From Hormoscilla sp. GM7CHS1pb (GTDB taxonomy: Bacteria; Cyanobacteriota; Cyanobacteriia; Cyanobacteriales; Desertifilaceae), in assembly GCA_014323675.1 (NCBI GenBank), contig JACONN010000002.1, positions 2,648,001-2,712,000 on the forward strand: a DNA stretch of 64,000 bases, given 5' to 3'. The notes under the pieces are model-generated. The model was not told the origin of the DNA. It searched no databases and saw nothing but the letters and a program-made list of their open reading frames with translations. Position 1 is the first letter of the stretch, and the number at the start of each line of letters is the position of its first letter. Below are positions 1 through 9,659 of this stretch, in pieces. A program made the translations under genes and the position numbers.

Positions 1-145
1 GATGAGCTTTACACGTTGCTCTTGATGAGTCTCGGGTAGGACTACCAATTAGGAGAATTAATCACGATCGAAGCAAATTTAACCTATAATCAACGCCAAT
101 ATCAGCGAATGATTAGCATCAATAGATGCTTATGAGTCTGGTCAG

Positions 146-397
146 ATGAGTCTTCCGAAACTGATCGATAATTTAGATGCGCTGCTTGGGTGTCTGGAAA
201 ATCTGTCCGGTGAGTGGTATGACTCTTTTATGGGTGAATGGACGGTGTTAGAAGAAGTTTATGCAGTGGCGCTTGACCGAAAGGGTGGTCGGTTAGAAGA
301 TGACGATCTTCGGAAGATCGCATCAGCAGTTAATGCAATCAGAATAATGGTCTCAGATGCGGCTTTATCCCGCGTAGACGCTCTCGAAGTGGCTTGA
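146..397 (+). CDS. small uncharacterised acidic protein, probably 5'-frameshifted
   Basis: An 83-residue reading frame rich in Leu, Asp and Glu. I do not recognise a family. The frame also makes sense just upstream of its ATG (codons for DAYESGQ at 125-145). A different frame starting at ATG 109 reads MISIN before running into a stop, so the original start was probably 109 with a small frameshift near 121-125. No signal peptide or membrane segment is visible. It lies upstream of the toxin-antitoxin genes without clear coupling. A short non-coding stretch (398-540) follows. Confidence 0.4.
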   Translation: MSLPKLIDNLDALLGCLENLSGEWYDSFMGEWTVLEEVYAVALDRKGGRLEDDDLRKIASAVNAIRIMVSDAALSRVDALEVA

Positions 398-540
398 GTT
401 AGGTAAAATACACTCTTTGGATAAAGGGCGCTATGAAATCCTGCGGACAAAGGAGACGATCTATGCCGCCGAATAACCATGACGTGGGCTAGATATGGGT
501 TCTGTTGAGTAATTAGCATTCATACAGGAGGAATACAAGA

Positions 541-795
541 GTGAAAACAGTTTCATTCCAATTGCCAGAAACAGCATTTACTGTTCTGGGTAAAGAGGAA
601 CGGAAATTTATCTCAGAAATGAGGATTGCTGCGGCTGTAAAATGGTACGATATGGGAAAGATATCTCAGGCGAAAGCAGCAGAAATCGCCGGGTTAACCC
701 GCGCGGAGTTTATTGATGCTTTATCGCGTTATCAGGTTTGCGTGTTTCAATATACTGAGGAGGATTTTGCTGAGGAAATGGCAAATGTCAATTGA
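541..795 (+). CDS. UPF0175 family antitoxin
   Basis: An 84-residue protein with the UPF0175 pattern: an N-terminal strand (KTVSFQLPET), then an acidic/basic helical region with MRIAAAVKWYDMGKISQ and a helix-turn-helix-like AKAAEIAGLTRAEFIDAL, ending in FQYTEEDFAEEM. UPF0175 proteins are small DNA-binding antitoxin-like partners of DUF3368 PIN-fold toxins. The start is GTG, chosen because a perfect AGGAGG lies at 526-531, nine bases upstream. The stop overlaps the next gene by 11 bp, which indicates translational coupling. Autoregulation by the antitoxin is usual for such pairs but is not shown here. Confidence 0.85.
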   Translation: MKTVSFQLPETAFTVLGKEERKFISEMRIAAAVKWYDMGKISQAKAAEIAGLTRAEFIDALSRYQVCVFQYTEEDFAEEMANVN

Positions 796-1279
796 GCGAG
801 TTGTAATTAATTCCTCTCCCTTAATTACTTTATTCAAAAGCCAGCTAGCGTTCTTGCTGCCCCAGTTGTTTACCGAGATCCTGGTTCCAGAAGCAGTTTG
901 GGAGGAGGTTGTAGGGGTTGATAAAACAGATGCTGCATCCTCAGAGTTGCCGACTGCATCTTGGGTCACGCGGATACAAATATCCGAGATAGATTCCGAG
1001 ATCGCTGCTTGGGGTCTAGGAGCTGGCGAGTCGGAAGTTTTGAGCATTGTCTTGGAGCGCCCTAATTATCATGCCCTAATTGATGATTTAGCAGCTCGTC
1101 GATGCGCTCGTTCTTTGGAAATTCCCCATCTTGGTAGCTGTGGCACGATCGTGCTAGCAAAATGTCGGGAACTGATTACTTCAATCTCTTCCCCGATCGA
1201 GAGATTGCGGGATGCTGGTTTATGGCTATCGGAGGATCTGGTGAGTCGGCTGAAGCAACAAGCTGGGGAGTTGGAGTAG
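785..1279 (+). CDS. DUF3368 PIN-like toxin
   Basis: A 164-residue protein beginning MSIERVVINSSPLITL. It has the PIN-fold acidic pattern of DUF3368: the N-terminal NSSPL strand, VPEAVWEEV, GAGESEVLSIVLE in the middle, and the LIDDLAARR Asp pair before the C-terminal GTIVLAK segment. PIN-domain toxins are metal-dependent RNases, so RNA cleavage is the inferred activity. An in-frame ATG lies 72 bases further upstream, but ATG 785 overlaps the antitoxin stop by 11 bp and gives the family's usual length. It forms a two-gene operon with the UPF0175 antitoxin. Confidence 0.83.
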   Translation: MSIERVVINSSPLITLFKSQLAFLLPQLFTEILVPEAVWEEVVGVDKTDAASSELPTASWVTRIQISEIDSEIAAWGLGAGESEVLSIVLERPNYHALIDDLAARRCARSLEIPHLGSCGTIVLAKCRELITSISSPIERLRDAGLWLSEDLVSRLKQQAGELE

Positions 1280-1320
1280 CTTAATAGTAGTTGTTTTCGT
1301 TTTTGACAGGAGTTATATTC

Positions 1321-1533
1321 ATGAAAACTGTTTCAGTGGAATTGCCAGAAACGGTCTTTAGCGCTTTGCGCAAAGACCCCAAGGAGTTTGTTGGAGAAAT
1401 GCGGATCGCTGCTGCGGTTCAATGGTACGAAATGGGTAAAATTTCTCAGGAAAATGCAGCAGAAATTGCAGGTTTATCTCTTGACGAGTGGGGCAAGGTA
1501 CTTTACTATTATAAGGATTCCCCTATTTTATAG
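1321..1533 (+). CDS. second UPF0175 family antitoxin, C-terminus degenerate, no toxin
   Basis: A 70-residue protein starting MKTVSVELPETVF, close to the antitoxin at 541 through MRIAAAVQWYEMGKISQENAAEIAGLS. After that it departs from the family's F-Q-Y-T-E-E tail and stops at DSPIL. An AGGAG at 1309-1313 supports ATG 1321. No DUF3368 toxin follows: the next 370 bases are repeats. It is probably a duplicate of the antitoxin that has lost its toxin and its own end. It may still bind the operator or neutralise the upstream toxin, which is inference. Confidence 0.7.
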   Translation: MKTVSVELPETVFSALRKDPKEFVGEMRIAAAVQWYEMGKISQENAAEIAGLSLDEWGKVLYYYKDSPIL

Positions 1534-1909
1534 TAAACATTTTGACAAGAAGATTGGAGTTTACCCAAGCGGCAATACAATTATAGTCGATTTGTCTTGT
1601 CGAGAAGTCCCAGGGTCCGCCGGTGGTTGCAAACCCCCGCGTTACCAGGCGGTCCCCAGGTAACTTTCTCTATAAGGCTTTCAGCTTTTTCCATTTTGCA
1701 TGAGAGCTGGGGTTTGGCCCGAAAGCCTCACCAAGGCCCCGGACTTTCTCCCTGCTCCCAGGGCCAATTGCTATAACCCTCAAGGGGATGTGGTCAAAAA
1801 CAGTTGGTACGGGGAGGGATCTCGATGTTTCCCGGGAGCTCTACTCGCACTACCCGGGGACACAGGGCAGGGAACGAGAGAACCCGGAAGCACGCTAGCA
1901 ACGTGCTTA
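1534..1909. repeat. non-coding stretch with palindromic repeats
   Basis: No convincing gene. Two repeat families are visible. At 1603-1662 there is a CCCAGGGTCCGCC..GGCGGTCCCCAGG-type palindrome around 'aacccccgcg'. At 1826-1864 there is a palindrome with stem GTTTCCCGGG/CCCGGGGACAC around the loop CTCTACTCGCACTA. The latter is one member of the loop-conserved family found at 16513, 18375 and 58407. Confidence 0.6.
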
Positions 1910-3741
1910 CTACAAACGAATATTCAACTCTTCCAGTTGCGCGAAATGCTCTTGCAGCAAATCATGCCTGAACTGATAGCGCCCACCAGATCGTTGCAGC
2001 AACAATCTGCTTGTAGCATAATTCAGAAACCGTGCATAATTCCAGGGAATTGCTCCACTCCGATACAGCAATAACCGCAGCATCAAATGTTGTATACAAC
2101 CTAAACCTGGATAAAGGGCGATCGCCAACCAACATACCAGTCCCGCCACTAACCCCGCCAACCAACCATGACTCCCACTGCTAATATATCCCGTCGCCAG
2201 TCCTGCAACTCCCCCAGCTAATAACCCCACAGTTGGCGCAACTACTCCAGATATAATTGCTGACTGTTTGATACCCTGGTTAGGAAAAGTTTTGCCCCCA
2301 ATATCAGGAATAGTCAATCTCATTATCTGCCCCAATATTAGGCAAGCCAACCCCACGATCGGGGCAGCAACTAACCCCGTCATTAGCCCGAAACGCAGCC
2401 CCAACCCTAAAACACTCCCTAAAATTAGGCCAGTTATCAGCACCAAAATCCACTCTTTCCCGGGCAATTTCACGAACCGCTGCCATAGCTGAACTCCAGG
2501 CAATATCGCCAGATCGCTCATAACAATTTTCTCCGGTTTGGACATCATCCCAGCCAGCAAACCCGCCAGCATGCCAGCAGTTATCCCGCGATCGAAAGTT
2601 GTGTTATATTCGCAGTTACCAGCCCGACCGATACTCCCGTAATTAACCAGATCGTCAGCCCGGCGATCGCCCCCACCCCCAGCCGATAAATTCGTATTTG
2701 CGTGGGATTTTGCAACCAAGTAGGCTGCATTTTCTCAATCAAAAACTCACTTAAATTATCCTGTTTCATTCTGAGGGCCAGCCAAATCAGCCAATGCCTA
2801 GTCAACTCTGGGCGCGGCTGTTTACCTTTCCCATACCACCGCTGGTTAATTTCTCTTGTCAACATCCGACGCATATAAGCATTCAACAAATATTGATGCC
2901 GCGAGCGATCGGAAGTAAGGCGCCTCCAGGAATGAATTAAAATTTCCTCATCTGCGAGGGTCATCACGGTCAGCAGCAGGGGAATTTTTGCTAAAGCCAA
3001 CAACTGCGGTTCATTAGATATGCACTGCCAAAGTTCCCGACTACTAGCACTGACAAAATAGTCTCTAATTTGATGATCCCTCAGAGGTTGCAACCAAGCT
3101 GCCCCAGTTAATTTCAGCTTTTTTTTACAGCTTTTATACTCCTCCAGGCAAGAAGAAGCTATCATATTTATCGGTTCTGAAACATTTTCCAGCAGATGAT
3201 TGAGCGACTCAATACATTGTTCTTGACGCTCTAACTCTAGTCGATCTAGCCCATCCAATAGCAGCAGCAACTGACCATTATCCAGCCACATTCTGCCAAT
3301 AGTCACTTGCAGGCTATAGTTTAATTCAAGTTGAGCCACCAACCAGTCGGCAAGTGGCTCCCCTTGCCAAGTTGAAAGGTCGAATAAAACTGGCACGGGT
3401 TGGTTCCTTTGGGCATTTGCGATCGCGCAGCGTGCGAGTTCTAGCAGAGTTGTGGTTTTACCAGCTCCTGGCAACCCCAAAATCAGCCAGACACCCTTGT
3501 TCTGGTCGAATATTTCCCTCAGACTTGTTTCTGGCGGCAACTGAAAAGTGAGACTACCCCCAATCTTGATATTAATATCCCTTCGGAGCGGTTCTGCTTG
3601 CCGATCTCTCACGAGATCCTTCAGTACTGCGCGATGCAAGGACTGCTCTAGACGCCCTTGCACTTGATTTTTCATGGCTTCTAATAGCTGATGCCGACTC
3701 CGGATCAGCAGGCGGCGCTTTTGGGTTCGTATTTTACCCAT
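1910..3741 (-). pseudogene. NACHT-family NTPase with membrane C-terminus, frameshifted
   Basis: A STAND-type ATPase read from ATG 3741 (an ATG at 3774 is an alternative). A P-loop GLPGAGKTT lies near residue 90 and a Walker B LLLLLDGLDRL near residue 160, followed by a helical NACHT region and an FVSASSRELW segment. The C-terminal third is glycine-rich and hydrophobic, with several membrane passes, and ends YQFRHDLLQEHFAQLEE, a pattern seen at the end of NACHT modules. The frame is lost near 2581-2600: one frame ends ..QLSIAG-stop while the next resumes ..GITAGMLAGLLAG, so a single-base change in GCGGGATAAC separates the halves. NACHT proteins act as signalling or defence switches, but the specific role here is unknown. 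Confidence 0.75.
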
Positions 3742-3936
3742 TAGTAGTTTTGGCGACAATGGAAACAAAATCAATAGGTTGGCACCCCATTACCCAACTA
3801 TTGCCGGTGAACCACCAGCCAGTTGGATGGAAAAATTTTATCACAATTATTGCCGATGGAGCGAGGGGGTTATCATAAAAGACGATCTGTCCATCCCAGT
3901 AAGGGACCAAAGAACTGAATTTGCCACCGGTATCCC

Positions 3937-3964
3937 TTGACAAGATATGATATAATACTATTAT
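3937..3964 (+). promoter_or_regulatory. sigma70-type promoter upstream of xisH
   Basis: TTGACA at 3937-3942, a 16-base spacer and TATTAT at 3959-3964, 62 bases before the xisH start codon. The -35 box is a perfect consensus and the -10 box is close. It is oriented towards xisH and away from the NACHT gene. Confidence 0.55.
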
Positions 3965-4026
3965 CGTGCATGTCAAGTGATACTGCGGCGATACCAGCAT
4001 TACCCTAGAGGTGGAGGTGTCAGGCG

Positions 4027-4443
4027 ATGTCCAGAAAAGACCTTTTTCATAACCACGTCAAACATATCCTAGAGCATGAGGGATGGACAATTTCTGACGA
4101 TCCGTTGTATTTAACTTTTGGAAATGTGAATGTTCAAATAGATCTGGCTGCAGAGCAGATACTTGCCGCATAAAAAGAGGATCGAAAAATTGCTGTTGAA
4201 GTCAAAAGCTTTTCTAGGATCTCGAAAATTACATAATTTTACAGTTGTTTAGGGCAATACCTAACCTATAAAGTAGCATTGCTTCTTAGAGAACCAGAAC
4301 GTCCACTATATTTAGCAGTTCCTGCCATTATATATGATTCTTTATTTCAAGAATATCTAGTTGTTGAAGTTCTGAAAAAATATCCTATAAAGTTGATAGT
4401 GTATAACCCAGAAAACCAGGAGTCCGCCCTATGGATAGAATAG
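4027..4443 (+). pseudogene. xisH: XisH family protein, two in-frame stops
   Basis: The 138-codon frame starting MSRKDLFHNHVKHILEHEGW and containing FGNVNVQIDLAAE, KIAVEVKSF, LYLAVPAIIYDS and IKLIVYNPE matches the XisH family, named for control of fdxN-element excision in Anabaena and carrying a nuclease-like E-x-K core. TAA codons interrupt it at 4171 and 4234 in the same frame, with no length change, so it is decayed by point mutation. Its last codons overlap the xisI start by 13 bp, the usual arrangement of this pair. Confidence 0.8.
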
Positions 4444-4765
4444 ATTACTATCGTCAGTGCGTGAATTTTTTTTGACTGAGTATTCCAACTATGGCTCCCA
4501 ACAGCCAGAGATGGAGACTCAATTAATTTTTGATACAGTCAACGATCATTACCTTTTGCTCCGCACGGGTTGGGATGACACCCGCCGGGTTCACTGCTGT
4601 ATTTTTCACTTTGATATCAAAGATGGCAAAATCTGGGTCCAAGAAAACAACACCGATCTTGAAATTGACGAAGACCTAGAAGAGATGGGCATTTCCAAGA
4701 AAGAAATCGTGGTTGGTTTCCATCATCCCTCCATGCGCCAGTATTCCAAATACGCTGTTTCATAG
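4431..4765 (+). pseudogene. xisI: XisI family protein, frameshifted at a T8 run
   Basis: The start MDRIDYYRQCV lies in one frame from ATG 4431. The rest (EFFLTEYSNYG, ETQLIFDTVNDHYLLL, WDDTRRVHCCIFHFDIKDGKIW, and a C-terminal GFHHPSMRQYSKYAV) continues in the next frame after the T8 run near 4458-4465. Together these give a XisI protein of the usual ~110 residues. XisI partners XisH. Both genes here are broken, so the pair is probably dead unless the frameshift is an error. Confidence 0.78.
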
Positions 4766-4884
4766 GAGACCCAAGACTTCTCGGTTAGGAAGCCAAAACC
4801 TACGAAGTCTCGATGGTCGTCCTTGGCGATCGCGCTCCGCAGCGAATATGTTATATTATCTCTAATGTAGATAACCTAAGAACT

Positions 4885-6393
4885 ATGCCAGATGCGATCG
4901 TCATTGGTAGCGGTATTGGGGGGTTAGTGGCAGCAAGCCTCCTGGCCCGCTATGGTAAAGATGTCCTAGTATGCGAAAGTCACGGTATTGCTGGGGGTGC
5001 GGCCCACAGCTTCTCCCGTCAAGGATTTCAATTTGATTCCGGTCCTTCCTTTTACTGCGGTTTGAGCGATCGCCATTCTCTCAATCCCTTGCGACAAGTG
5101 CTGGACGTACTGGAAGAATCAGTGCCAGCAGTGGCCTACGATCCCCTGGGACATTATCATTTTCCCGAAGGTACTTTTCCAGTTTACGGCAATGCCCAGG
5201 CTTACAGATCTGCCGTTGCCAAAATTACCCCCCAAGGGGCAAAAGAACTAGAGCAATTTGAACGCCGGTTGCTGAAACTTTATCAGGCATTGCGGGGCAT
5301 TCCCACCATCGCCCTCCGGGCAGATTTAAATGTGATTCCCCTGTTGCTGGGGCGCTATTTGCCTTCCCTCTGGCAATTGCTGCCTCAGTTGGGGATAATT
5401 AATAGTTCCGTGGGCCAGATAATGGACCGAACAGTACAGGATCCCTGGGTGCGGCGGCTAATAGATCTAGAATGTTTCTTACTTTCAGGCTTGAAAGCAG
5501 CAGGTACGATCGCCCCGGAAGTGGCATTCATGTTGGGAGAACGGAGTAATTCCATTATCGATTATCCTGTAGGTGGCAGTGGGGCGATCGTCGATGCTTT
5601 AGTGCGAGGCTTAAAACGCTGGTCGGGACAGTTGCGTTTGGGGGCCCACGTGGAGCGAATTATGGTAGAAAATGGTCGAGTCACGGGGGTGCGCTTGCGG
5701 AAAGGAGAAATTATTTCCGCCCCGATCGTAATTTCCAATGCGACAATTTGGGATACCTATAGTAAACTGCTGCAACCGGAAGATTTACCGCCGGAATACC
5801 GCCGCCAGGCATTAGCAACTCCCGCAGTGGAGAGTTTCATGCATTTACATTTGGGCATTAAAGCGGATGGACTGGAAAATCTGACAGGACATCATGTTGT
5901 CGTCCATTCATCCGATGTCGATATCGCCACTCCGGGGAATACCTGCATGATTTCTATTCCTTCTGTCTGGGATCAAACTCTGGCACCACCGGGACATCAC
6001 GTCATTCATGCCTATACCTTGGAACCCTTTACGGGATGGACACGCGATCGCACTTATGGCGAGAAGAAACAAGCGCGATCGCAAACCTTATTCCGGGCCT
6101 TAGAAAGAATTATTCCCGACTTGCGGCAACGAATTGTTTTGCAACTGATCGGCACCCCCTTAACCCACGCCCATTATTTGCGGCGCCATGGGGGGACTTA
6201 CGGCCCCGCGATCGCTGCCGGTCAAGGCATGTTTCCCGGACCGCGAACGCCCATCCCTGGGTTATACCGCGTCGGGGACAGCACCATGCCCGGCATTGGC
6301 GTCCCCGCTGTGGCCGCATCCGGCATTTTCTGCGCTAATAGCCTGGTTCCCCTACAGCAGACAGCCGCCTTGGTCAAGCATATTGGTATGTAG
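4885..6393 (+). CDS. CrtISO/phytoene-desaturase-like FAD oxidoreductase
   Basis: A 502-residue flavoprotein. The N-terminal Rossmann motif GSGIGGLVAASLLARYG plus ESHGIAGGAAHSF binds FAD. The C-terminal PGLYRVGDSTMPGIGVPAVAASG is the FAD-binding end of the carotenoid isomerase/desaturase superfamily. ATG 4885 was chosen over an upstream in-frame start at 4813 because it places the nucleotide motif at residue 5, as in relatives. Members oxidise or isomerise carotenoids or related polyenes, but this subgroup's substrate is not known to me. It is monocistronic, and a 400-base gap with a palindromic repeat follows. Confidence 0.85.
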   Translation: MPDAIVIGSGIGGLVAASLLARYGKDVLVCESHGIAGGAAHSFSRQGFQFDSGPSFYCGLSDRHSLNPLRQVLDVLEESVPAVAYDPLGHYHFPEGTFPVYGNAQAYRSAVAKITPQGAKELEQFERRLLKLYQALRGIPTIALRADLNVIPLLLGRYLPSLWQLLPQLGIINSSVGQIMDRTVQDPWVRRLIDLECFLLSGLKAAGTIAPEVAFMLGERSNSIIDYPVGGSGAIVDALVRGLKRWSGQLRLGAHVERIMVENGRVTGVRLRKGEIISAPIVISNATIWDTYSKLLQPEDLPPEYRRQALATPAVESFMHLHLGIKADGLENLTGHHVVVHSSDVDIATPGNTCMISIPSVWDQTLAPPGHHVIHAYTLEPFTGWTRDRTYGEKKQARSQTLFRALERIIPDLRQRIVLQLIGTPLTHAHYLRRHGGTYGPAIAAGQGMFPGPRTPIPGLYRVGDSTMPGIGVPAVAASGIFCANSLVPLQQTAALVKHIGM

Positions 6394-6805
6394 TCTGAAG
6401 AATGAATGGGCGATCGCGCCGAGCAGGGCGATCGCACCGAGGAAATTTTTTCTCGTTCTTTCTCAAGCACTAAATATAACCGAACCTTTACCCTTGCGAT
6501 ATTAAGTGTTGTTAAGATATATAACACAATGTTACGACGTAACTGCGAGGGCTCGTCACCACCGGTGATAGTCGGACTACCGGTTCAGAACCGGCTAAAT
6601 AGCCGATGCCCGGGAAACTCATCCCAGTCACTTCGCTGTTATCCCGCCGGGGGTTCAAACCCCCGGCTAATAGCTAAAGTCGGTTAAAATTAAAACCGAC
6701 TGATAAATAATGTTTAAGTAATTGCAGCAATATTTCGACAAAATGGTATTAGTTGATAGTTAAGATTAATAGTTATATTTTTTAGAGATAAAAAATTGAC
6801 AACAG
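6394..6805. repeat. intergenic region with CCGCCGGGGG palindromic repeat
   Basis: No gene. At 6630-6705 lies a repeat of the form TTCGCTGTTATCCCGCC, then a CCGGGGGTT/AACCCCCGG hairpin, then GGCTAATAGCTAAAGTCGG, TTAAAATTAAAA and CCGACTGATAA. Related copies are at 8555-8621 (inverted), 9665-9750 and 25419-25490. The stretch before it (6545-6600) has a further CCGGTGATAG..CTACCGGTTC palindrome. Confidence 0.65.
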
Positions 6806-7714
6806 ATGTTATTTGATTTCTGGATCGAGAATTATCTAGGGGAATTGGCGGCACTCAGCGGGGCTTGTTTATGGGCGATCGCTTCTGTAGTCTATACTTA
6901 TCTGGGTCGCTCTATCCCACCCCTATTACTCAATCTCAGCAAAGGGGCGATCGCGATCGCCTTTATTCTGTTCGTCCTGATCCTGCAAGGAGACTTCGCG
7001 CCATCAGCAACCCCGAGGGCGATCGGGTTGTTGATGCTCAGTGGCGTGGTGGGCATTGGTTTAGGAGACAGCTTTTTCTTTGAAGCATTAAATCATTTGG
7101 GAGCCAGACGGGCGCTGCTAATTGAAGCGTTAGCGCCCCCTCTAACAGCAGTTTTTGCCTTAATTTTCCTGCAAGAACAGCTGTCAATTGGCAACTGGTC
7201 GGGTATTTTTATAACTGTTATTGGCGTTAGCTGGGTGATAAGCGAAAGGGCACCCGAGGTAACGGGAAAACAGAGCAAATATCCTCTACGGGGCACGATC
7301 TTTGCTTTGCTGGCAGCTTTGGGACAAGCGAGTGGATCGGTGTTGTCGCGATCGGCCTTATCTCAGAGTGATATTAGTCCCTTGTGGAGTAGCTTATTTC
7401 GGCTCGTGGCTGGGGTTTTAGTAATTTTGCTGATATTGCCCAGTCAACGCCAGGGTAAAGACTGGCTAAAATCCCTGGGTGACAAGCAGTTAATTGGCAT
7501 TATCATTTTAACATCTTTTGCCGGTACTTTTCTCGGCATTTGGTTGCAACAAACCGCGTTTAAGTATACAGCAGCAGGCGTTGCCCAAGCACTGCTGGCA
7601 ACTAGCCCTCTTTTCGTATTGCCCATTGTCATCTGCATGGGTGAGAGAGTTAGCAAGAGAGCCTTGGCAGGAGTTGTGGTGGCGATCGCCGGTATTTTCA
7701 TTCTCTTCAACTAA
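6806..7714 (+). CDS. EamA/DMT-superfamily transporter
   Basis: A 302-residue integral membrane protein with about ten hydrophobic segments arranged as two EamA halves: GELAALSGACLWAIASVVY at the start and RGTIFALLAALGQASGSVLSR near residue 160. The conserved pre-helix pattern LIEALAPPLTAVFALIFLQE in half one is repeated as LATSPLFVLPIVICMGE in half two. EamA proteins export metabolites across the inner membrane. The substrate cannot be told from sequence. The next gene starts 16 bases after the stop, so the two may be co-transcribed. Confidence 0.88.
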   Translation: MLFDFWIENYLGELAALSGACLWAIASVVYTYLGRSIPPLLLNLSKGAIAIAFILFVLILQGDFAPSATPRAIGLLMLSGVVGIGLGDSFFFEALNHLGARRALLIEALAPPLTAVFALIFLQEQLSIGNWSGIFITVIGVSWVISERAPEVTGKQSKYPLRGTIFALLAALGQASGSVLSRSALSQSDISPLWSSLFRLVAGVLVILLILPSQRQGKDWLKSLGDKQLIGIIILTSFAGTFLGIWLQQTAFKYTAAGVAQALLATSPLFVLPIVICMGERVSKRALAGVVVAIAGIFILFN

Positions 7715-7730
7715 GTAGTGAGGTGAGACC

Positions 7731-8342
7731 ATGAGTCAAAAGATAGAACTTCCCGAATCATGTAATTTTTCCGATTATTTCAAATGGAACTACTATCCCG
7801 AGGATATCTTAGACTATTTCGGTTATGGATTTACCTCGGCAGAGCTAGTTTTGCCGCAATCTCAACAACAACTTGAAGGTTTGTCATCCCTGGAGCGGCG
7901 ACTCAGAAGAAGCCTTCCTTATATCGCGATCGATAATAACATGGCGAGACGGGAGTTTTTGATTGCGCCTGTATTAATGGACTTGATAGATTATACAGAA
8001 GCGAAATTAAAAGTTTCCTATCCCCTGGAAGTAGAACCGCAACTGAAATGTTCTCTGGATTACTTTTTGCAAGCCGGAAATAATTTATTGGTAATTGAAG
8101 CCAAAGATGAAAACATAGAACGGGGCTTTAAGCAGTTGGCAGTGGAATTAATTGCAGTCGATCGCGCCATGGCAGAAGCAGAGGAAAATATGTTGTATGG
8201 GGCCGTTTCCATTGGGAAAATTTGGCAGTTTTCGGTGCTGTCACGTCTGGAAAAGCAAATTACTCAAGACTTAAATTTATATCGCGTTCCCGCCGACTTG
8301 GAAGAGTTGATGCACATATTTGTTGCTATTTTAACTGGGTAG
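7731..8342 (+). CDS. uncharacterised protein with PD-(D/E)XK-like nuclease core
   Basis: A 203-residue soluble protein. The segment CSLDYFLQAGNNLLVIEAKDEN has the D..(I/V)EAK spacing of PD-(D/E)XK folds, followed by a helix with a possible Gln (FKQLAVELIAVDRAM). Such proteins are common and uncharacterised in cyanobacteria. Enzyme activity is inference. ATG 7731 follows AGTGAGGTGAGACC with a usable GAGGTGA ribosome site. The 3' flank to 8618 holds repeats. Confidence 0.6.
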   Translation: MSQKIELPESCNFSDYFKWNYYPEDILDYFGYGFTSAELVLPQSQQQLEGLSSLERRLRRSLPYIAIDNNMARREFLIAPVLMDLIDYTEAKLKVSYPLEVEPQLKCSLDYFLQAGNNLLVIEAKDENIERGFKQLAVELIAVDRAMAEAEENMLYGAVSIGKIWQFSVLSRLEKQITQDLNLYRVPADLEELMHIFVAILTG

Positions 8343-8554
8343 TATTTACGCGATTATAAGGGGGGAAAGAGTGCAACAAATATGCAGAAAATTATTATTT
8401 CTTTGTCTAAATTTACTTAACAAGCGCAACGCTAACAACCTCTATTTGTTGGGTTTCGTGCCTCAACTAAACCTACAGCTACAGTGTTGGGTTTCGTACC
8501 TCTACCCAACCTACAGCAGCTCCAATTTTTATATATTATAGGCATTTAACCTGA
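8343..8554. repeat. intergenic stretch with TTGGGTTTCGT repeats
   Basis: No gene. Two imperfect copies of a short repeat, 'ttgttgggtttcgtgcctcaac' and 'gtgttgggtttcgtacctctacccaacctacag', lie at 8446-8515. This 'GGTTGGGTTTCGT..AACCTACAG' type of sequence also appears at 26600-26630 and 27815-27850. Confidence 0.5.
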
Positions 8555-8621
8555 CATGATATTAGTGGGTTTTAACCCACTTTAGCTATTAGCCGGGGGT
8601 TTGAACCCCCGGCGGGCCTTA
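8555..8621. repeat. palindromic repeat abutting the epimerase stop
   Basis: An inverted copy of the 6630/25419 family: ATTAGTGGGTTTTAACCCACTTTAGCTATTAGCC split over a TTAACC hairpin, then CCGGGGGTTTGAACCCCCGG and CGGGCC. It runs directly into the TTA that encodes the epimerase stop at 8619. Confidence 0.7.
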
Positions 8622-9622
8622 AACTTGGAAATAGTCGCGATACCAAGCAACAAAACGCTCAACTCCCACCTCAATGGGAGTGCTGGGTCGAAAACCCACC
8701 GCCTTTTCCAAATCCTCGATATCCGCGTAAGTGATGGGAACATCCCCAGGCTGCATCGGGAGCATATGCTTTTGCGCATTCATATCCAGACATGCTTCTA
8801 GGACTTCAATAAACCTGAGCAATTCCACGGGCTGATTGTTGCCAATATTATAAAGTTTATAAGGGGCGTGACTGCTTCCCGGGTCAGAGTCAGACCAGTT
8901 AGGATCTGGTTCGGGAATCTTGTCTAGTACGCGCAGTAATCCTGTAATGATATCATCAATGTAGGTAAAGTCCCGTTGCATCTTGCCGTGGTTAAACACC
9001 TTAATGGGTTCTCCAGCTAGAATGGCTTTGGTGAACAAGAATAGGGCCATGTCCGGGCGTCCCCAAGGTCCGTAAACCGTGAAGAAACGCAAACCCGTGG
9101 TTGGCAAACCATAGAGATGGCTGTAGGTGTGCGCCATTAGTTCGTTGGCCTTTTTCGTCGCTGCATATAGGCTCACCGGGCGATCGACATTATCGTGGAC
9201 GGAAAAAGGGGTTTTGCTATTCACGCCATAAACAGAACTAGAGGAAGCAAATACCAGATGCTTGACTCCCCCATGACGACATCCTTCCAGAATATTCACA
9301 AATCCCACCAAGTTGCTATCCACATAGGCGTGGGGATTTTTCAGAGAATAGCGCACCCCTGCTTGGGCTGCTAAATGAGCGACTTTCTCTGGTTGATGGC
9401 GATCGAACAATTCTGGGATGGCCTGGCGATCGGCTATATCCAGTTTAGCGAACTGAAACTGCTGGTATTGTTGCAGCTGTTTTAAGCGATCCTGTTTTAA
9501 GCTAACATCGTAATAGTCGTTAAGATTATCAATGCCAATAACAGATTCCCCCTGGTCAGGAGATGTTGACAGAGGTGGAAACCAATAAAACCAGCGGCTC
9601 CAGTGACTAATATACTTCCCAT
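8619..9622 (-). pseudogene. NAD-dependent nucleotide-sugar (UDP-glucuronate-type) epimerase, frameshifted near N-terminus
   Basis: Read from ATG 9622. The start MGSILVTGAAGFIGFHLCQHLL gives the GxxGxxG NAD motif. After a C5/G5 run at 9548-9552 the frame moves by one to SVIGIDNLNDYYDVSLK and continues with LAAQAGVRYSLKNPHAY, the SSSVYG and YAATKKANE (YxxxK) catalytic motifs, and GRPDMALFLFTKAI. Restoring one G gives 334 residues, the normal size of UDP-glucuronate 4-epimerases (LspL/Cap1J group). These supply UDP-galacturonate for surface polysaccharide. Either a one-base decay or a sequencing error in the homopolymer broke the frame. Confidence 0.8.
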
Positions 9623-9659
9623 TCTCGATCGAATTTGAAAATAAGGTTTGTAGTGAGGA

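Noticed and set aside
1..39. Tail of an upstream gene (DELYTLLLMSLG then stop)
   Set aside because: Thirteen codons at the window edge are too few to assign.
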